A stretch of 64,000 nt of DNA. Source: Pseudomonas resinovorans NBRC 106553 (GTDB lineage: Bacteria; Pseudomonadota; Gammaproteobacteria; Pseudomonadales; Pseudomonadaceae). Below are positions 26,071 to 35,213 of the stretch, piece by piece (position 1 is the first letter of the stretch; every line of letters begins with the position of its first letter). Both the position numbers and the translations under genes were made by a program. The notes beneath the pieces are model-generated. The model searched no databases and was not told the DNA's origin. It saw only the letters and a program-made list of their open reading frames with translations. The stretch covers positions 3,286,001 through 3,350,000 of the forward strand of contig NC_021499.1 in assembly GCF_000412695.1 (NCBI RefSeq), read 5' to 3'.

Positions 26071-26841
26071 ATGTCCCTGTCTCTCTCTTCCCTGGGCCGG
26101 CTGCGCGGCCTGGTCCTGCCCCTGCTGCTGTTGGGCGGCTGGGAGTTCATGTCGCGCCAGGACGCCTCCGGCGCCTATGCCTTCGTACCGCTGGCGGACA
26201 TCGGCAAGAGCCTGGTGGCGCTGGTGCTGGGTGGCGAACTGTTCATAAACATGTTCGCCAGCCTGGCACGGACCAGCAGCGGCCTGTTCTTCGGTATCGT
26301 CTTCGGCGTCGCCCTGGGGGTACTGATGGCGCTGTCGCGGGTGGCCGACCGGCTGATCGGCCCGCTGCTCCATTCCATCCGCCAGGTGCCCATGCTCGGC
26401 TGGATACCGCTGATCGCCATGTGGTTCGGCAATGGCGAGTTCTCCAAGGTGTTCATCGTGTCCCTGGCGGCCTTCTACCCCATGGTGCTGAACACCTACG
26501 AAGGCTTCAGCCACATCGACCGGCGCCTGCGTGAGGTGGGCCGGGTGCTGGAGCTCAAGCCCTGGCAGCAGTTCTTCCACGTGCTGCTCCCGGCCGCCCT
26601 GCCGAGCATCGCCACCGGCGTGCTGCACGCCCTGGCGTTCGCCTGGGTCACGGCGGTGGGCAGCGAGCTGTTCCTGTCCTCGGGGGCGGGCCTGGGCAAC
26701 CTGATGATGAATGCCGAAGCCGGCTCGCGCATGGATGTGATCGTCCTCAGCGTGCTTTGCATCGGCCTGCTCGGCTACCTGATGAACCTGCTTTTCACCC
26801 GACTGGCCGGCCACGTGCTGCGCTGGCGCAACCTCCGTTGA
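26071..26841 (+). CDS. ABC permease, SsuC/TauC family, subunit 2
   Basis: 256 residues with about six membrane segments. The EAA-like loop is LREVGRVLELKPWQQFFHVLLPAALPSIATG, closer to SsuC/TauC than subunit 1 is. An AGGAG site lies 4 bases before the ATG, close to the stop of the previous gene. It pairs with subunit 1 and the ATPase that follows. The binding protein is probably the one at 6667, since none is encoded in this operon. Confidence 0.88.
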   Translation: MSLSLSSLGRLRGLVLPLLLLGGWEFMSRQDASGAYAFVPLADIGKSLVALVLGGELFINMFASLARTSSGLFFGIVFGVALGVLMALSRVADRLIGPLLHSIRQVPMLGWIPLIAMWFGNGEFSKVFIVSLAAFYPMVLNTYEGFSHIDRRLREVGRVLELKPWQQFFHVLLPAALPSIATGVLHALAFAWVTAVGSELFLSSGAGLGNLMMNAEAGSRMDVIVLSVLCIGLLGYLMNLLFTRLAGHVLRWRNLR

Positions 26842-26849
26842 GGCCTACC

Positions 26850-27644
26850 ATGACTGCCATTCCCAAGCTCGCCCCGGCCATCGCCGAGCAAACCCTGCCC
26901 GGTTCCCTGGAGATTCGCGGCCTGTCCAAGTCCTACCAGATCGAAGGCCGGCAACTCCCGGTGCTGCAAAACGTCGACTTGCGGGTGAACCCCGGTGAGT
27001 TCGTCAGCATCGTCGGCGCCAGCGGCTGCGGCAAATCCACCCTGCTGCGCCTGATCGTCGGCCTGGAAGCCGAGTACCAGGGCGACATCCTGCTGGACGG
27101 CGAACGCATAGTCGCCACCAGCCTGGAGCGCGGCATCGTGTTCCAGGACCACCGCCTGTTCCCCTGGATGACGGTGCAGCAGAACATCGGCCTGGCGTTG
27201 AAGAACCACCGGCTGTCGAAGGCGGAAAAGGCTCGACAGGTGGCCGAACACATCGCCCTGGTGAACCTCACCGGTTTCGAGAACGCCTACCCGCACCAGC
27301 TCTCCGGCGGCATGGCGCAACGCGCCGCCATCGCCCGGGCGCTGATCACCAAGCCGAAGATCCTGTTGCTGGACGAGCCCCTGGGCGCCCTCGATGCGCT
27401 CACCCGCGTGCACCTGCAGCGCGAACTGCAACGTATCTGGGTGCAGCAGCGCAGCACCATGATCATGGTCACCCATGATGTCGAGGAAGCGCTCTACCTG
27501 GGCGACCGGGTCATCGTCATGGACTCGCATCCGGGTCGCATCAAGCACGAGGTCAAGGTCGACCTGCCCCACCCGCGCGACCGCGCCGCGCCCCTGCTGC
27601 ACAGGCTCAAGGAGGAACTGCTGGCGGAGCTGACCGGCCACTGA
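26850..27644 (+). CDS. ABC ATPase, SsuB/TauB family
   Basis: 264 residues, start at 26850. Walker A is GASGCGKST, the signature motif LSGGMAQR, Walker B ILLLDEPLGALD, and the switch histidine MVTHDVEEAL. The family serves sulfonate, taurine and nitrate importers. It is the last gene of the MFS-permease-permease-ATPase operon. The start is 8 bases after the permease stop; an alternative upstream start inside the permease gene lacks a ribosome site. Confidence 0.9.
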   Translation: MTAIPKLAPAIAEQTLPGSLEIRGLSKSYQIEGRQLPVLQNVDLRVNPGEFVSIVGASGCGKSTLLRLIVGLEAEYQGDILLDGERIVATSLERGIVFQDHRLFPWMTVQQNIGLALKNHRLSKAEKARQVAEHIALVNLTGFENAYPHQLSGGMAQRAAIARALITKPKILLLDEPLGALDALTRVHLQRELQRIWVQQRSTMIMVTHDVEEALYLGDRVIVMDSHPGRIKHEVKVDLPHPRDRAAPLLHRLKEELLAELTGH

Positions 27645-27686
27645 GGCCTGTGCTTGCGGGGATGACGAGGGCGCCGGCGGATTTAT

Positions 27687-27728
27687 CGTTACGTAACGCT
27701 CACTTATTTAGCGTTACGTAACTATAAT
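27687..27728 (+). promoter_or_regulatory. Paired TTACGTAA palindromes with a -10 box
   Basis: CGTTACGTAACG at 27687-27698 and GTTACGTAAC at 27713-27722 are perfect palindromes 25 bases apart, with TATAAT at 27723-27728 right after the second. The layout is that of a repressor or autoregulator covering the promoter of the gene at 27762. Confidence 0.6.
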
Positions 27729-27761
27729 TGCGCCCTTGCCACCCGCAATGGAGTTCCCAAG

Positions 27762-28373
27762 ATGGTCCGCGCCCCGGACGACCGCCCAGTGGATGCAGAT
27801 GCCGCGATTATTCGTAACGCATCGCGCGTAACGGAAAAGCTTCCGGTAGAGCAGCACGACACTGAGCTGCCACCGGCCCCTGGTGCCAGGAAACCCCGGG
27901 GTCGCCCCGTCACCGGCAAGGCCATGAGCAACGCCGAGCGACAACGGGCCTACCGCGAGCGGCAAAAGGCGCAACGCCACGGAAAGGCCAAACCGCGAGC
28001 CGCCAAGGCCGAACGGGAGCGTGACGAGAAGGCCGGCATTCGCCTGCGTGAACTGGAAAGTCAGCTCACGGGACTCCAGGCGCTGTATCAGCTGCGCAGC
28101 GACCAGCTGGCGGAGTGGATGGCCGACAACCGCAAGCTCAAGGAGCAGTTGGCGCAACGCCAGGGGCATTCGTCGGAAGTGGCCATCTGGTGGGCGGAGA
28201 TCAAGTTGAAAGGCAGCCGCACCTGGGAGCGCCTGGACAGCCCGATCATGATGGCGCCCATCACGGAACAGGACATGAAGACCTGGATGCGGGACTGGAA
28301 AGCCAGCGCCGGCATGAAACGCCGCGCGGCACGGGACGACGGCATGATCTACGAGCCGCAAGACGCCAGATAG
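27762..28373 (+). CDS. Small basic coiled-coil protein of unknown function, possible DNA binder
   Basis: 203 residues. A disordered N-terminus leads into KPRGRPVTGKAMSNAERQRAYRERQKAQR, a very basic stretch of the AERQRxYRER kind common in mobile-element and phage-linked proteins. A predicted coiled coil of about 60 residues follows (RLRELESQLTGLQALYQLRS), then an acidic/aromatic tail (IWWAEIKLKGSRTW). I do not recognise a characterised family. The palindromic promoter and the further CGTAACG copies just inside the coding start suggest it binds its own promoter. No mobile-element genes are next to it. The call as a regulator is inference. Confidence 0.6.
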   Translation: MVRAPDDRPVDADAAIIRNASRVTEKLPVEQHDTELPPAPGARKPRGRPVTGKAMSNAERQRAYRERQKAQRHGKAKPRAAKAERERDEKAGIRLRELESQLTGLQALYQLRSDQLAEWMADNRKLKEQLAQRQGHSSEVAIWWAEIKLKGSRTWERLDSPIMMAPITEQDMKTWMRDWKASAGMKRRAARDDGMIYEPQDAR

Positions 28374-28484
28374 CCTTGCGGAAGTCGATGGGGCACCGCG
28401 TATCGAGCCCCCTCCTCTTGCCCGTGACTTCCCCCAGGCCGACTAGACTTCATTGCCTACCCATTCCAGCGCGGAGGAACAGCC

Positions 28485-29480
28485 ATGAAGCCGGCCAAGG
28501 TCCTGGTTGCCAGCATGCTGCTCAGCATTCTTTCATCGGTGGCCTACCTGGCTGCGGAGGAAGCCTTCAACCCCGTCGAGATGATCGGCGCCTTCGAGGG
28601 CACCTACGGGGTCCACCCGGGGCAACGGCGCAACCATATCAAGGGGACCTGCGCGGTCGGGGAGTTCATCGGCACGGCCGACGGCGCCCGATACAGCCGT
28701 TCGGCCTTGTTCAGCGGCCAACCCGTTCCGGTGATTGCGCGCTTCTCCCTGGGCGGTGGCAACCCCAACCAATCGGACGCCGCCAAGGGCGTGCAAGGCA
28801 TGGCCCTGCAATTCAAGTTGCCCGACGGCGGCCTCCAGCACATGACCATGATCAATGTGCCGGTCTTCCTCGCCACCCCCGAAGCCTTCCGCGACCTGCT
28901 GCTGGCATCGAAACCCGATCCGGCCACCAAGGCGCCCAACCCCGAAGCGTTCAAGGCCTTCGTGGCCAAGCATCCGGACTTCAATCCGTTCGGCGCGGCG
29001 ATACAGGGCCGCAATGCGTTCGCCGGCTATGACACCAGCTTCTACAACAGCCTTCACGCCTTCTGGTTCGTCGACAAGAACGACAAGAAGACCCTGGTGC
29101 GCTGGCACTTCGAGCCCGTGGATGGGGTGAAGAACCTGACGGACGAGGAAGCCAAGAAGGCGCCGAGCGACTTCCTGGAGCAGGCCTTGATCGCCCGTAC
29201 CCAGAAGTCCCCGGCAAAATGGGACATGTACATCACCCTCGGCCAGCCGGGCGACGCCGAGACCGATCCGTCCCAGGTCTGGCCGGCGGATCGCGAGCGG
29301 GTCAAGGTCGGCACCCTGTCGATCACCCAGGCGATGGCCCAGAAGGACGGTATCTGCGGCCCCATCAACTTCGACCCGGTTGTGGTGGCCGACGGCATCC
29401 AGATCACCGACGACCCGGTGCTCAAGGCACGCTCCGCTACCTATGCGATTTCGTTCGGCAAGCGTATGTCCGGGCAGTAG
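28485..29480 (+). CDS. Exported catalase-related haem peroxidase (SrpA type)
   Basis: 331 residues, about two thirds of a classical catalase. An N-terminal hydrophobic signal (VLVASMLLSILSSVAYLA) indicates export. The distal His sits in RRNHIKGTC, the family counterpart of VHAKG, and the proximal Tyr in SATYAISFGKR near the C-terminus. Other catalase marks are PVIARFSLGGGNP and KGVQGMALQF. SrpA-like proteins are periplasmic and have peroxidase activity; in Synechococcus srpA is sulfur-regulated, so its place just after the sulfur island may be meaningful, but no sigma-54 site precedes it. A GGAGGA ribosome site lies 8 bases before the ATG. Confidence 0.85.
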   Translation: MKPAKVLVASMLLSILSSVAYLAAEEAFNPVEMIGAFEGTYGVHPGQRRNHIKGTCAVGEFIGTADGARYSRSALFSGQPVPVIARFSLGGGNPNQSDAAKGVQGMALQFKLPDGGLQHMTMINVPVFLATPEAFRDLLLASKPDPATKAPNPEAFKAFVAKHPDFNPFGAAIQGRNAFAGYDTSFYNSLHAFWFVDKNDKKTLVRWHFEPVDGVKNLTDEEAKKAPSDFLEQALIARTQKSPAKWDMYITLGQPGDAETDPSQVWPADRERVKVGTLSITQAMAQKDGICGPINFDPVVVADGIQITDDPVLKARSATYAISFGKRMSGQ

Positions 29481-29494
29481 CTCGATCCGCCGAC

Positions 29495-30946
29495 TCAGTT
29501 CACCAGCTCGAAGTCAGGCAGCTTGAACGTCTTGTCGTTCATCTCCTGGGTGGGCCCATAAAAACGAATCGCGGGCAAGGGACGCTTGCCCGACGTGGGA
29601 ATCCAGTTCGACTCCAAGCCCTCTGGCGCCTTTGGCCCGACGTAGAGGGTGACGCCGCCGTCGGCGTTCTTCTTCATCTTGTCCAGGTCATAGGACGACA
29701 GCGTGGTTCGGTTCGAATCGCTGTAGATGAAGGACATCGTGGCGCGGTCATACACGGTCAGCGCCCAGAACTGCTTCACCGGCATCTTGGCGGGAATGTC
29801 CACCTTGTAGAGCTTGCCGGCCTCCAGCAGTTTTCCGTCCTTGTCGGCCATCGCCATCATGTACTGCGTCGCCGGCGTGGCGCTGAGGGCCTTGGGCATG
29901 TAGGTGCACCAGAAGTACTCGGCGGCGCGGTCGATGAGGTCGATGCGCTTGTCGTCGACGAAGGTGAAGGTCTTGTCGGCGTCCGTCATCAGCAGCGAGG
30001 CGTAGTGGCGGTCGGGCCAGTACAGCCTGTCCGCGGGGAAGTTGTCGAACCAGTTCTGCAGGAAATACCAGGCGTCGATGGCGGCCTGGCGCATGGCCCG
30101 CTTGCTGGTCGCGTCCGGTGCGAAGGGTTTGCCGTGCTCGATGCCCAATGACGACAGCATGCCCATCATCACCTTGTCCTGCGGTTTCACCGGCTCGACG
30201 CTGACGATGGCATGCAGGTCTTCGAAGTAGCGTTCGTCATACAGCGGCAGTGTCGGATAACGCTCCTTGAGCGGATCGACGAAACGCTGCTTCGGCGGAT
30301 TGGCCGCATCGGCCAGGTAGTACATGTGCAGCTTCTGCGCGTATTGGTAAGCGTCCGCCACGCTCTTGCCCGGGGCGGGCACCGAGCGGAAGGCCAGGGC
30401 GATGCGGTAGTTCGGCGAAGGAATGTGGATGTACCCTTCGGGAATCTTGCCGTCATAGCCGGGAGGCGTGAACAGCAGCTTGCCGCCCTTGCCCTTGTCT
30501 ACGCCCGAGGGGCCGACGTCGGCAATGGTCAGTTGCCAGGCATCGACCACCTGGCCGTAGACGCTGCCCTCCGCGCTCGCAACGGGAACTTCCAGGACAA
30601 CCGGGCCTTTGCGCAAATCGGTAAAGGCAGAGATGTACGGCGTAGTGCTGTTGGCCGTGATGGCTTCCAGCTTCGGCGTGGCGGTCGAGGAGTAGGCGAT
30701 GATGTCATTGTCCTTGAGACCGAGATCCTGCTCGCCGGCCCGCCGGAAGCTGTAGATGGCCGTCGCGGGAATACCCCAGAGCACCGCCTCGAACGCTCGC
30801 TGGTACTTGAGCTGATAGTCGAAATCACTGACCGAAGCCTTGGCGCCGGCAGCCGGCTGCCCACCTTGCGGGTCGGTCTGGGCATAAGCACAGGCCACCG
30901 CCGTCAGCAGCCCCATTCCAAACACCAGCGACGTGCAATGTTTCAT
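29495..30946 (-). CDS. DUF1254/DUF1214 exported protein
   Basis: 483 residues from 30946, with a signal peptide (HCTSLVFGMGLLTAVACAYA). The N-terminal half matches the DUF1254 pattern (AYSSTATPKLEAITANSTTPY, GPVVLEVP) and the C-terminal end the DUF1214 pattern (LTLYVGPKAPEGLESNWIPT, FYGPT). This pair occurs together in many periplasmic proteins of unknown function in Proteobacteria. I can give no reaction. It converges with the catalase-like gene, 14 bases apart. An ATG at 31090 further upstream would give a 531-residue form without a proper signal peptide and is rejected. Confidence 0.85.
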   Translation of the reverse strand: MKHCTSLVFGMGLLTAVACAYAQTDPQGGQPAAGAKASVSDFDYQLKYQRAFEAVLWGIPATAIYSFRRAGEQDLGLKDNDIIAYSSTATPKLEAITANSTTPYISAFTDLRKGPVVLEVPVASAEGSVYGQVVDAWQLTIADVGPSGVDKGKGGKLLFTPPGYDGKIPEGYIHIPSPNYRIALAFRSVPAPGKSVADAYQYAQKLHMYYLADAANPPKQRFVDPLKERYPTLPLYDERYFEDLHAIVSVEPVKPQDKVMMGMLSSLGIEHGKPFAPDATSKRAMRQAAIDAWYFLQNWFDNFPADRLYWPDRHYASLLMTDADKTFTFVDDKRIDLIDRAAEYFWCTYMPKALSATPATQYMMAMADKDGKLLEAGKLYKVDIPAKMPVKQFWALTVYDRATMSFIYSDSNRTTLSSYDLDKMKKNADGGVTLYVGPKAPEGLESNWIPTSGKRPLPAIRFYGPTQEMNDKTFKLPDFELVN

Positions 30947-31463
30947 ATTCAGCCCCCATGCCTTGTGCGCTGCGGGCTGGTCGCGGAGTCGCGACCGCCT
31001 TTGGTCCGAATCAGGAAGAAGTCGGTTCACTTCGTTCAACTGCGACAGTTTCTGCTTGCCGGAAAGCATCGCCTCCGAAGGCTGGTGCAAACGCGGGATG
31101 ACCCGGAACCCGCCAGCGGGCGGCGGCAGCCAGCTCGCCGCGCGCTCGCCCAGGGCCTGCGAAGACTCTAGGTGGGCGGTACTAGAGCGTCAAACAACGT
31201 AGGCGCCGTCAGGAAAGCGCGCTTGGAATGGATCAGGTGAAGGCTCGAATCCCCGCTTCAGAGCGGATGGAGCCCGGCTGCCCATAGCCTCCAGTCTGCC
31301 TTGCGACATATCCGACGCCACCTAGACTCCAAGCGTCATCGGTTGCGGCGCGCCATCAATGCACTTCACGGGGCTACGTCAGCCTATTGGACCGCGCATT
31401 GCACCGCGAACGATCAACTGGGCGGCGAAGGTAACGGCTCGCCCGGCTTCCTGGAGGTAACCA
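30947..31463. other. Intergenic region, 517 bases, no gene seen
   Basis: Divergent region between the DUF1254 gene and the outer-membrane gene. A small hairpin (GTCGCGGAGTCGCGAC) lies at about 30988. I see no further conserved structure or ORF with a ribosome site. Confidence 0.5.
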
Positions 31464-32291
31464 ATGGCGATCTCTGCTTCCCGGCGATGGGCACTCACCG
31501 TTTCGGCGCCACTTGTGGGGCCGCTCCTGCTACCAGCAGCCCACGCCGACGACGCCGCGGAGCTGGCCAAGAAAGCGCAGAACCCGATTGCGGCGATGTA
31601 CAGCCTGCCAGTGCAGTACAACTGGGACCAGAAGATGGGCCCAACCGGTGATGGCATGCGCAGCCTCACCAATATCCAACCGGTGCTGCCCTTCACGTTG
31701 AACGACGACTGGAACCTCATCTCACGCACCATTCTCCCCGTCATCCACCAGCACGGTCTGGCACCGAATGGCGCGGCGGATAAATCCGGGGTTGGCGATA
31801 TCACACAGAGTTTCTTCTTCTCACCGAAGAATCCCACGGAAAGCGGCTGGATACTCGGTGCAGGTCCGGTACTGCTGATCCCTACCGGCAGCGATGAGCT
31901 GCTCAGCGGTGAGCAGTGGGGTCTCGGGCCCACCGCCGTTGCGCTGAAGCAAGAAAATGGCTGGACGCACGGCATGTTGGCCAACCACATCTGGGGCCTG
32001 GAAGGCAGCCCGGCGGACGACAAGGAGAAGGTCAACCAGACCTTCTTGCAGCCCTTCTGGTCGTACACCACGGGTACGCTCACCACGTTCGGCGTGAACA
32101 GCGAATCGACCTACAACTGGCAGTCCCGCGAGTGGTCTGTGCCGGTCAACCTGACCGTTACCCAGTTGCTGAAGCTCGGGGGCCAGCCTCTCACCTTGCA
32201 AGCCGGCCCCCGTTACTGGGTCGACAGCACGAGAGATGGTCCGCAGGGCTGGGGCTTCCGTGCGGCCATCACCTTCCTGTTTCCACGTTGA
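31464..32291 (+). CDS. Outer-membrane transporter-like protein (neuromedin U-like family)
   Basis: 275 residues with an N-terminal signal peptide (basic start, then a hydrophobic run ending PAAHA). The rest is a series of amphipathic beta strands (WILGAGPVLLIPTGSD, QPFWSYTTGTLTTFGVNSES, LTLQAGPRYWVD) and ends in aromatic-hydrophobic FLFPR, as barrel proteins do. It matches the general pattern of the transporter/neuromedin-U-like outer-membrane family. The ligand is unknown. A GGAGG site lies 7 bases before the ATG. Confidence 0.7.
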   Translation: MAISASRRWALTVSAPLVGPLLLPAAHADDAAELAKKAQNPIAAMYSLPVQYNWDQKMGPTGDGMRSLTNIQPVLPFTLNDDWNLISRTILPVIHQHGLAPNGAADKSGVGDITQSFFFSPKNPTESGWILGAGPVLLIPTGSDELLSGEQWGLGPTAVALKQENGWTHGMLANHIWGLEGSPADDKEKVNQTFLQPFWSYTTGTLTTFGVNSESTYNWQSREWSVPVNLTVTQLLKLGGQPLTLQAGPRYWVDSTRDGPQGWGFRAAITFLFPR

Positions 32292-32419
32292 CCCCTGGCT
32301 GGCCCCCGACAAGGGCACTGTGATCGATGCCCCTTGATCAGCGGATTGGCCCGAGGGGGTTCCGTGGGGTGGTTGTGCGAGCCGATGGTCACGTGAGCCG
32401 AACGCGGCAATAACCGGGA

Positions 32420-32445
32420 GGGTTGCGGCCGGGCGGCCGCAACCC
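32420..32445. terminator. Hairpin between convergent genes
   Basis: GGGTTGCGGCC-GGGC-GGCCGCAACCC, 11-bp perfect stem. No T tract, so it may act as a roadblock or 3' stabiliser more than a strong intrinsic terminator. Confidence 0.55.
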
Positions 32446-32451
32446 CCTGCG

Positions 32452-33288
32452 TCACACCCGTGGTTCGTGGAAGAACTCGACGATGGCGGGCAGCACCTGC
32501 TCGGGCGCCTCCAGGGTCGGGCTGTGGCCGATCTTGCTGAGCCGGATCAGTCGGGAGTTCGGCAGTTCCCGCTTCATCTCGTCGGACCAGGCCGGCGGCC
32601 GCGGCATGTCTTCCTCGCCGTTGATGATCAGCACCGGGATATGGATCGACGACAGCAGCTCGACGGAGCTTTCGCGATGCATGACGCCCTTCATGGCCGG
32701 GCGCAGCGCTTTGGGCAGTGCCTCGATCCGGTCACGCCAGTAAGCCACCAGCTCCTGTTTCTCGGGGTTGTTGCGGGTGGTCTTGCCGAACATGACTTCC
32801 ATGGTCATCTCGAGGATGTCGCCGACGAACCCTCGATCGCCGGCATCCACGACCCACTGGGCGAAGCGCGCGCCCTGCTCCGGCGGCTCGCCGCAGGCCG
32901 AGGAGCCCGCGACCACCAGGGAGCGGAAGCGCTCCTGGCGCCGCGAGATGAGTCTGAACGCAACGTCGCCGCCCATGGACTGGGCCATGACGTTGATCCC
33001 GTCGAGTTGCAGGGCGTCGATCAGCGCTTCCATGTCGTCGGCGCACTTGTCCATGGTGATGATGTCGACGTTGTCCAAGGCGCTCTTGCCCTGCCCCCGG
33101 AAGTCGGGGCGCACCACCCGGAACTTGCCGGCTGCGGCCTGGACCACGCCGTCGAACATGGAGCCGTCGAGGAAGCAGGAATGAAGGCAGAGCACGACGG
33201 GCAGATCGGTTTCACCGGTGTCCTCGACCCAAAGGGTCGTGCCGTTGACCTGAATGTTCTTACCTTGTGCAGTGGAAGCTTGCAGCAT
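32452..33288 (-). CDS. Alpha/beta hydrolase
   Basis: 278 residues, start at 33288 behind AGGAGATACATC. The nucleophile elbow is VMAQSMGGD; the acid is probably the Asp in NGEEDMPRPP and the base His is in SKIGHSPTLE, in the standard order and spacing. An oxyanion-side CLHSCFLDG is present near the start. Such enzymes hydrolyse esters, enol-lactones or C-C bonds of ring-cleavage products. The gene neighbours an MFS transporter, a LysR regulator and a dihydroxyacetophenone dioxygenase-like cupin on the same strand, so a role in aromatic ketone breakdown is plausible but not shown. Confidence 0.82.
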   Translation of the reverse strand: MLQASTAQGKNIQVNGTTLWVEDTGETDLPVVLCLHSCFLDGSMFDGVVQAAAGKFRVVRPDFRGQGKSALDNVDIITMDKCADDMEALIDALQLDGINVMAQSMGGDVAFRLISRRQERFRSLVVAGSSACGEPPEQGARFAQWVVDAGDRGFVGDILEMTMEVMFGKTTRNNPEKQELVAYWRDRIEALPKALRPAMKGVMHRESSVELLSSIHIPVLIINGEEDMPRPPAWSDEMKRELPNSRLIRLSKIGHSPTLEAPEQVLPAIVEFFHEPRV

Positions 33289-33370
33289 GATGTATCTCCT
33301 GGCGTTGGACATCCCCACGAGGGAATTTCTTATGGATTGCCGGTTTACAGCGTTGGATTGACTGGCGATT

Positions 33371-34759
33371 TCAGCTCGCCATGTTGCACGAGGCCCTGGT
33401 CACCAGAGCCTTGTCGTGTTTGAGGAACCACCCGGTGGTTTCGCGGGTGAAGAAGATGGTGGCCAGCGCGGCGACCAGCATCAGCCCGGACATGAAGTAC
33501 AGCGCGTAGTGGTAACCCGCGGCCTGTTCGAAACCACCGCCGGCGCCAATGAACATGCCGATCACGAAGGGGCCGAAGCCGCCGGCGTAGATCCCCACGT
33601 TGACGATCGAGCCGGCGATTCCGGCGGTGCCCGGCTTGGCCGAGTCGAATGCCATGGCATAGAGCAGCGTGTAGGGCGCGTTCATCGCGCAGCCTGCGAA
33701 CAGCTGCACGAAGATCAGCCAGCCCAGGCTCAGCGACGAGAACTGGAAGAGGTACATGCCCAGCGCCAGCCAGGCGAACACGATGACCAGGCAGAACTTG
33801 CGGCCCACGCGGTCGGAAACCCAGCCCCAGACGATCTGCCCGATACCACCGGTGATGGTGAACAGCACGGAATAGGCCGCGGCTTCGGCGAAGTTGTAGT
33901 TCGCCACGAATGCCAGGTACTGGGGCAACCAGAAACTGATCCCGAAGTAGCCGACGATGGCGAGCATCGAGATGAGCGCGATGATGCTGATGTTCGGATT
34001 GCGCAGCGCGGACCGCAGCGCGCCTTGGGGCGCCACCACGACCGTTTCGGCGGTACCGGAGGCCGGCAGCGTTTCACCGGTGTCGCGTACGTGGGCGATG
34101 AACGACTCGTAGCGCTTCGGGGTGCAGTACCACCAGTAGATCGTGAAGATGATGATCATCGGCACCGGGAACAGCAGGAAGGCCAGGCGCCAGTTCTCCG
34201 GGCCGTAGGCATTGAGCAGCGCGCTGATGGCCAGGCCGCCGATCAGGGTGCCCCAGGGGTAGCCGGTGTGGTGCAGGCCCAGGGCGAAGCCGCGCCGCTC
34301 GCGGGACCACCACTCGGACAACGACGTGACTTCGATGGCCTCGCCGGCACCGCCAAAGGCGTGGGAAATCACCTGCAGGGCCACGAGGACACCCAGCGAG
34401 GCGGTGAGGAAGTTCAACCCGGTCAGGAAGGTGAACAGGGTGTAGGCGATGACGATCGGCAGGTGCCGATACTTGCGCATCCAGCCCTGCCCGCCCTTGT
34501 CGGCCCACATCATGCAGGGCACGGCGATCAACGAGGTGGCGATGGTGATGAGCGCGGCAAGGAAACCGGTCATTTCAGCACTGGTCTTGAACTCGCTGGT
34601 GATCGAGGGCAGGACCATGAAGAACATCTGCCGTGAGTTCGCATCCATGGCGTAGATCAGCCAGAGCAGGATCATTGCTCCCCACGATGCGGCTCCAGCT
34701 CCTTTGGAAACTCCGCTGAGCGACGGAATGACAGCAGCATTATCTTGGGCGAGTCCCAT
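33371..34759 (-). CDS. MFS transporter, organic acid/aromatic compound type
   Basis: 462 residues with 12 membrane segments. The N-terminal YAMDANSRQMFFMVLPSI is typical of the MHS/ACS branch that carries hexuronates, phthalates and other organic acids. The loop WWSRERRGFALGLHHTGY lies between segments 4 and 5. It ends in FLKHDKALV. It lies upstream of the hydrolase gene in the same direction with 82 bases between, probably one transcript. Likely imports the substrate of the pathway. Confidence 0.85.
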   Translation of the reverse strand: MGLAQDNAAVIPSLSGVSKGAGAASWGAMILLWLIYAMDANSRQMFFMVLPSITSEFKTSAEMTGFLAALITIATSLIAVPCMMWADKGGQGWMRKYRHLPIVIAYTLFTFLTGLNFLTASLGVLVALQVISHAFGGAGEAIEVTSLSEWWSRERRGFALGLHHTGYPWGTLIGGLAISALLNAYGPENWRLAFLLFPVPMIIIFTIYWWYCTPKRYESFIAHVRDTGETLPASGTAETVVVAPQGALRSALRNPNISIIALISMLAIVGYFGISFWLPQYLAFVANYNFAEAAAYSVLFTITGGIGQIVWGWVSDRVGRKFCLVIVFAWLALGMYLFQFSSLSLGWLIFVQLFAGCAMNAPYTLLYAMAFDSAKPGTAGIAGSIVNVGIYAGGFGPFVIGMFIGAGGGFEQAAGYHYALYFMSGLMLVAALATIFFTRETTGWFLKHDKALVTRASCNMAS

Positions 34760-35213
34760 GGATATTCTCCCGCTAGGTTTTATTTTTATTGTTCCCCGAC
34801 AGTGCAGACTTACCCTGTCGGATTCGCAGGTGACTCCGTATCAACAAGCGTGTTGGATGCCACCGTTGAAGGATTTAAATCCCTGCTGGATTCAATTGAA
34901 ATAGCTGCAAAATCACAGCAGCTTTGAATTTTCTTCACAGGTGGAAAGCGCGCCAAAACGTGCCTGAAAGGCCGTCTCCGCGTATCTGGAGTGCGCGATG
35001 GTTAAGGCACATCGCGGCGGTGCGCGCGGCGCACCCTACCTATCGGCGTCATCCTGCAGGCTCCGCTTATGGAATCGCCAAGTTCAAATAAAAGGGGCGA
35101 ACGAAAGCATCCCGCCTGTGCGCAACAGGCGGGATGGTTTTATCAGGAGGGAATTATCAAGTTCGCCGAACGCGAACTTCAGTACATCAGCGGATATATT
35201 CGAAGAATATTCA
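34760..35213. other. Intergenic region with REP half and hairpin, no gene
   Basis: 454 bases. The promoter for the MFS gene (minus) should lie near 34760-34930, which is AT-rich. A GGTGCGCGCGGCGCACCCTACC REP-like arm sits at 35018-35040 and a strong hairpin at 35109-35135. Confidence 0.5.
35109..35141. terminator. Strong hairpin downstream of the LysR gene
   Basis: ATCCCGCCTGT-GCGCA-ACAGGCGGGAT, 11-bp perfect stem, with GGTTTT after it on the plus strand. The LysR gene ends 75 bases away on the minus strand, where the run after the stem is less T-rich. Confidence 0.55.
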
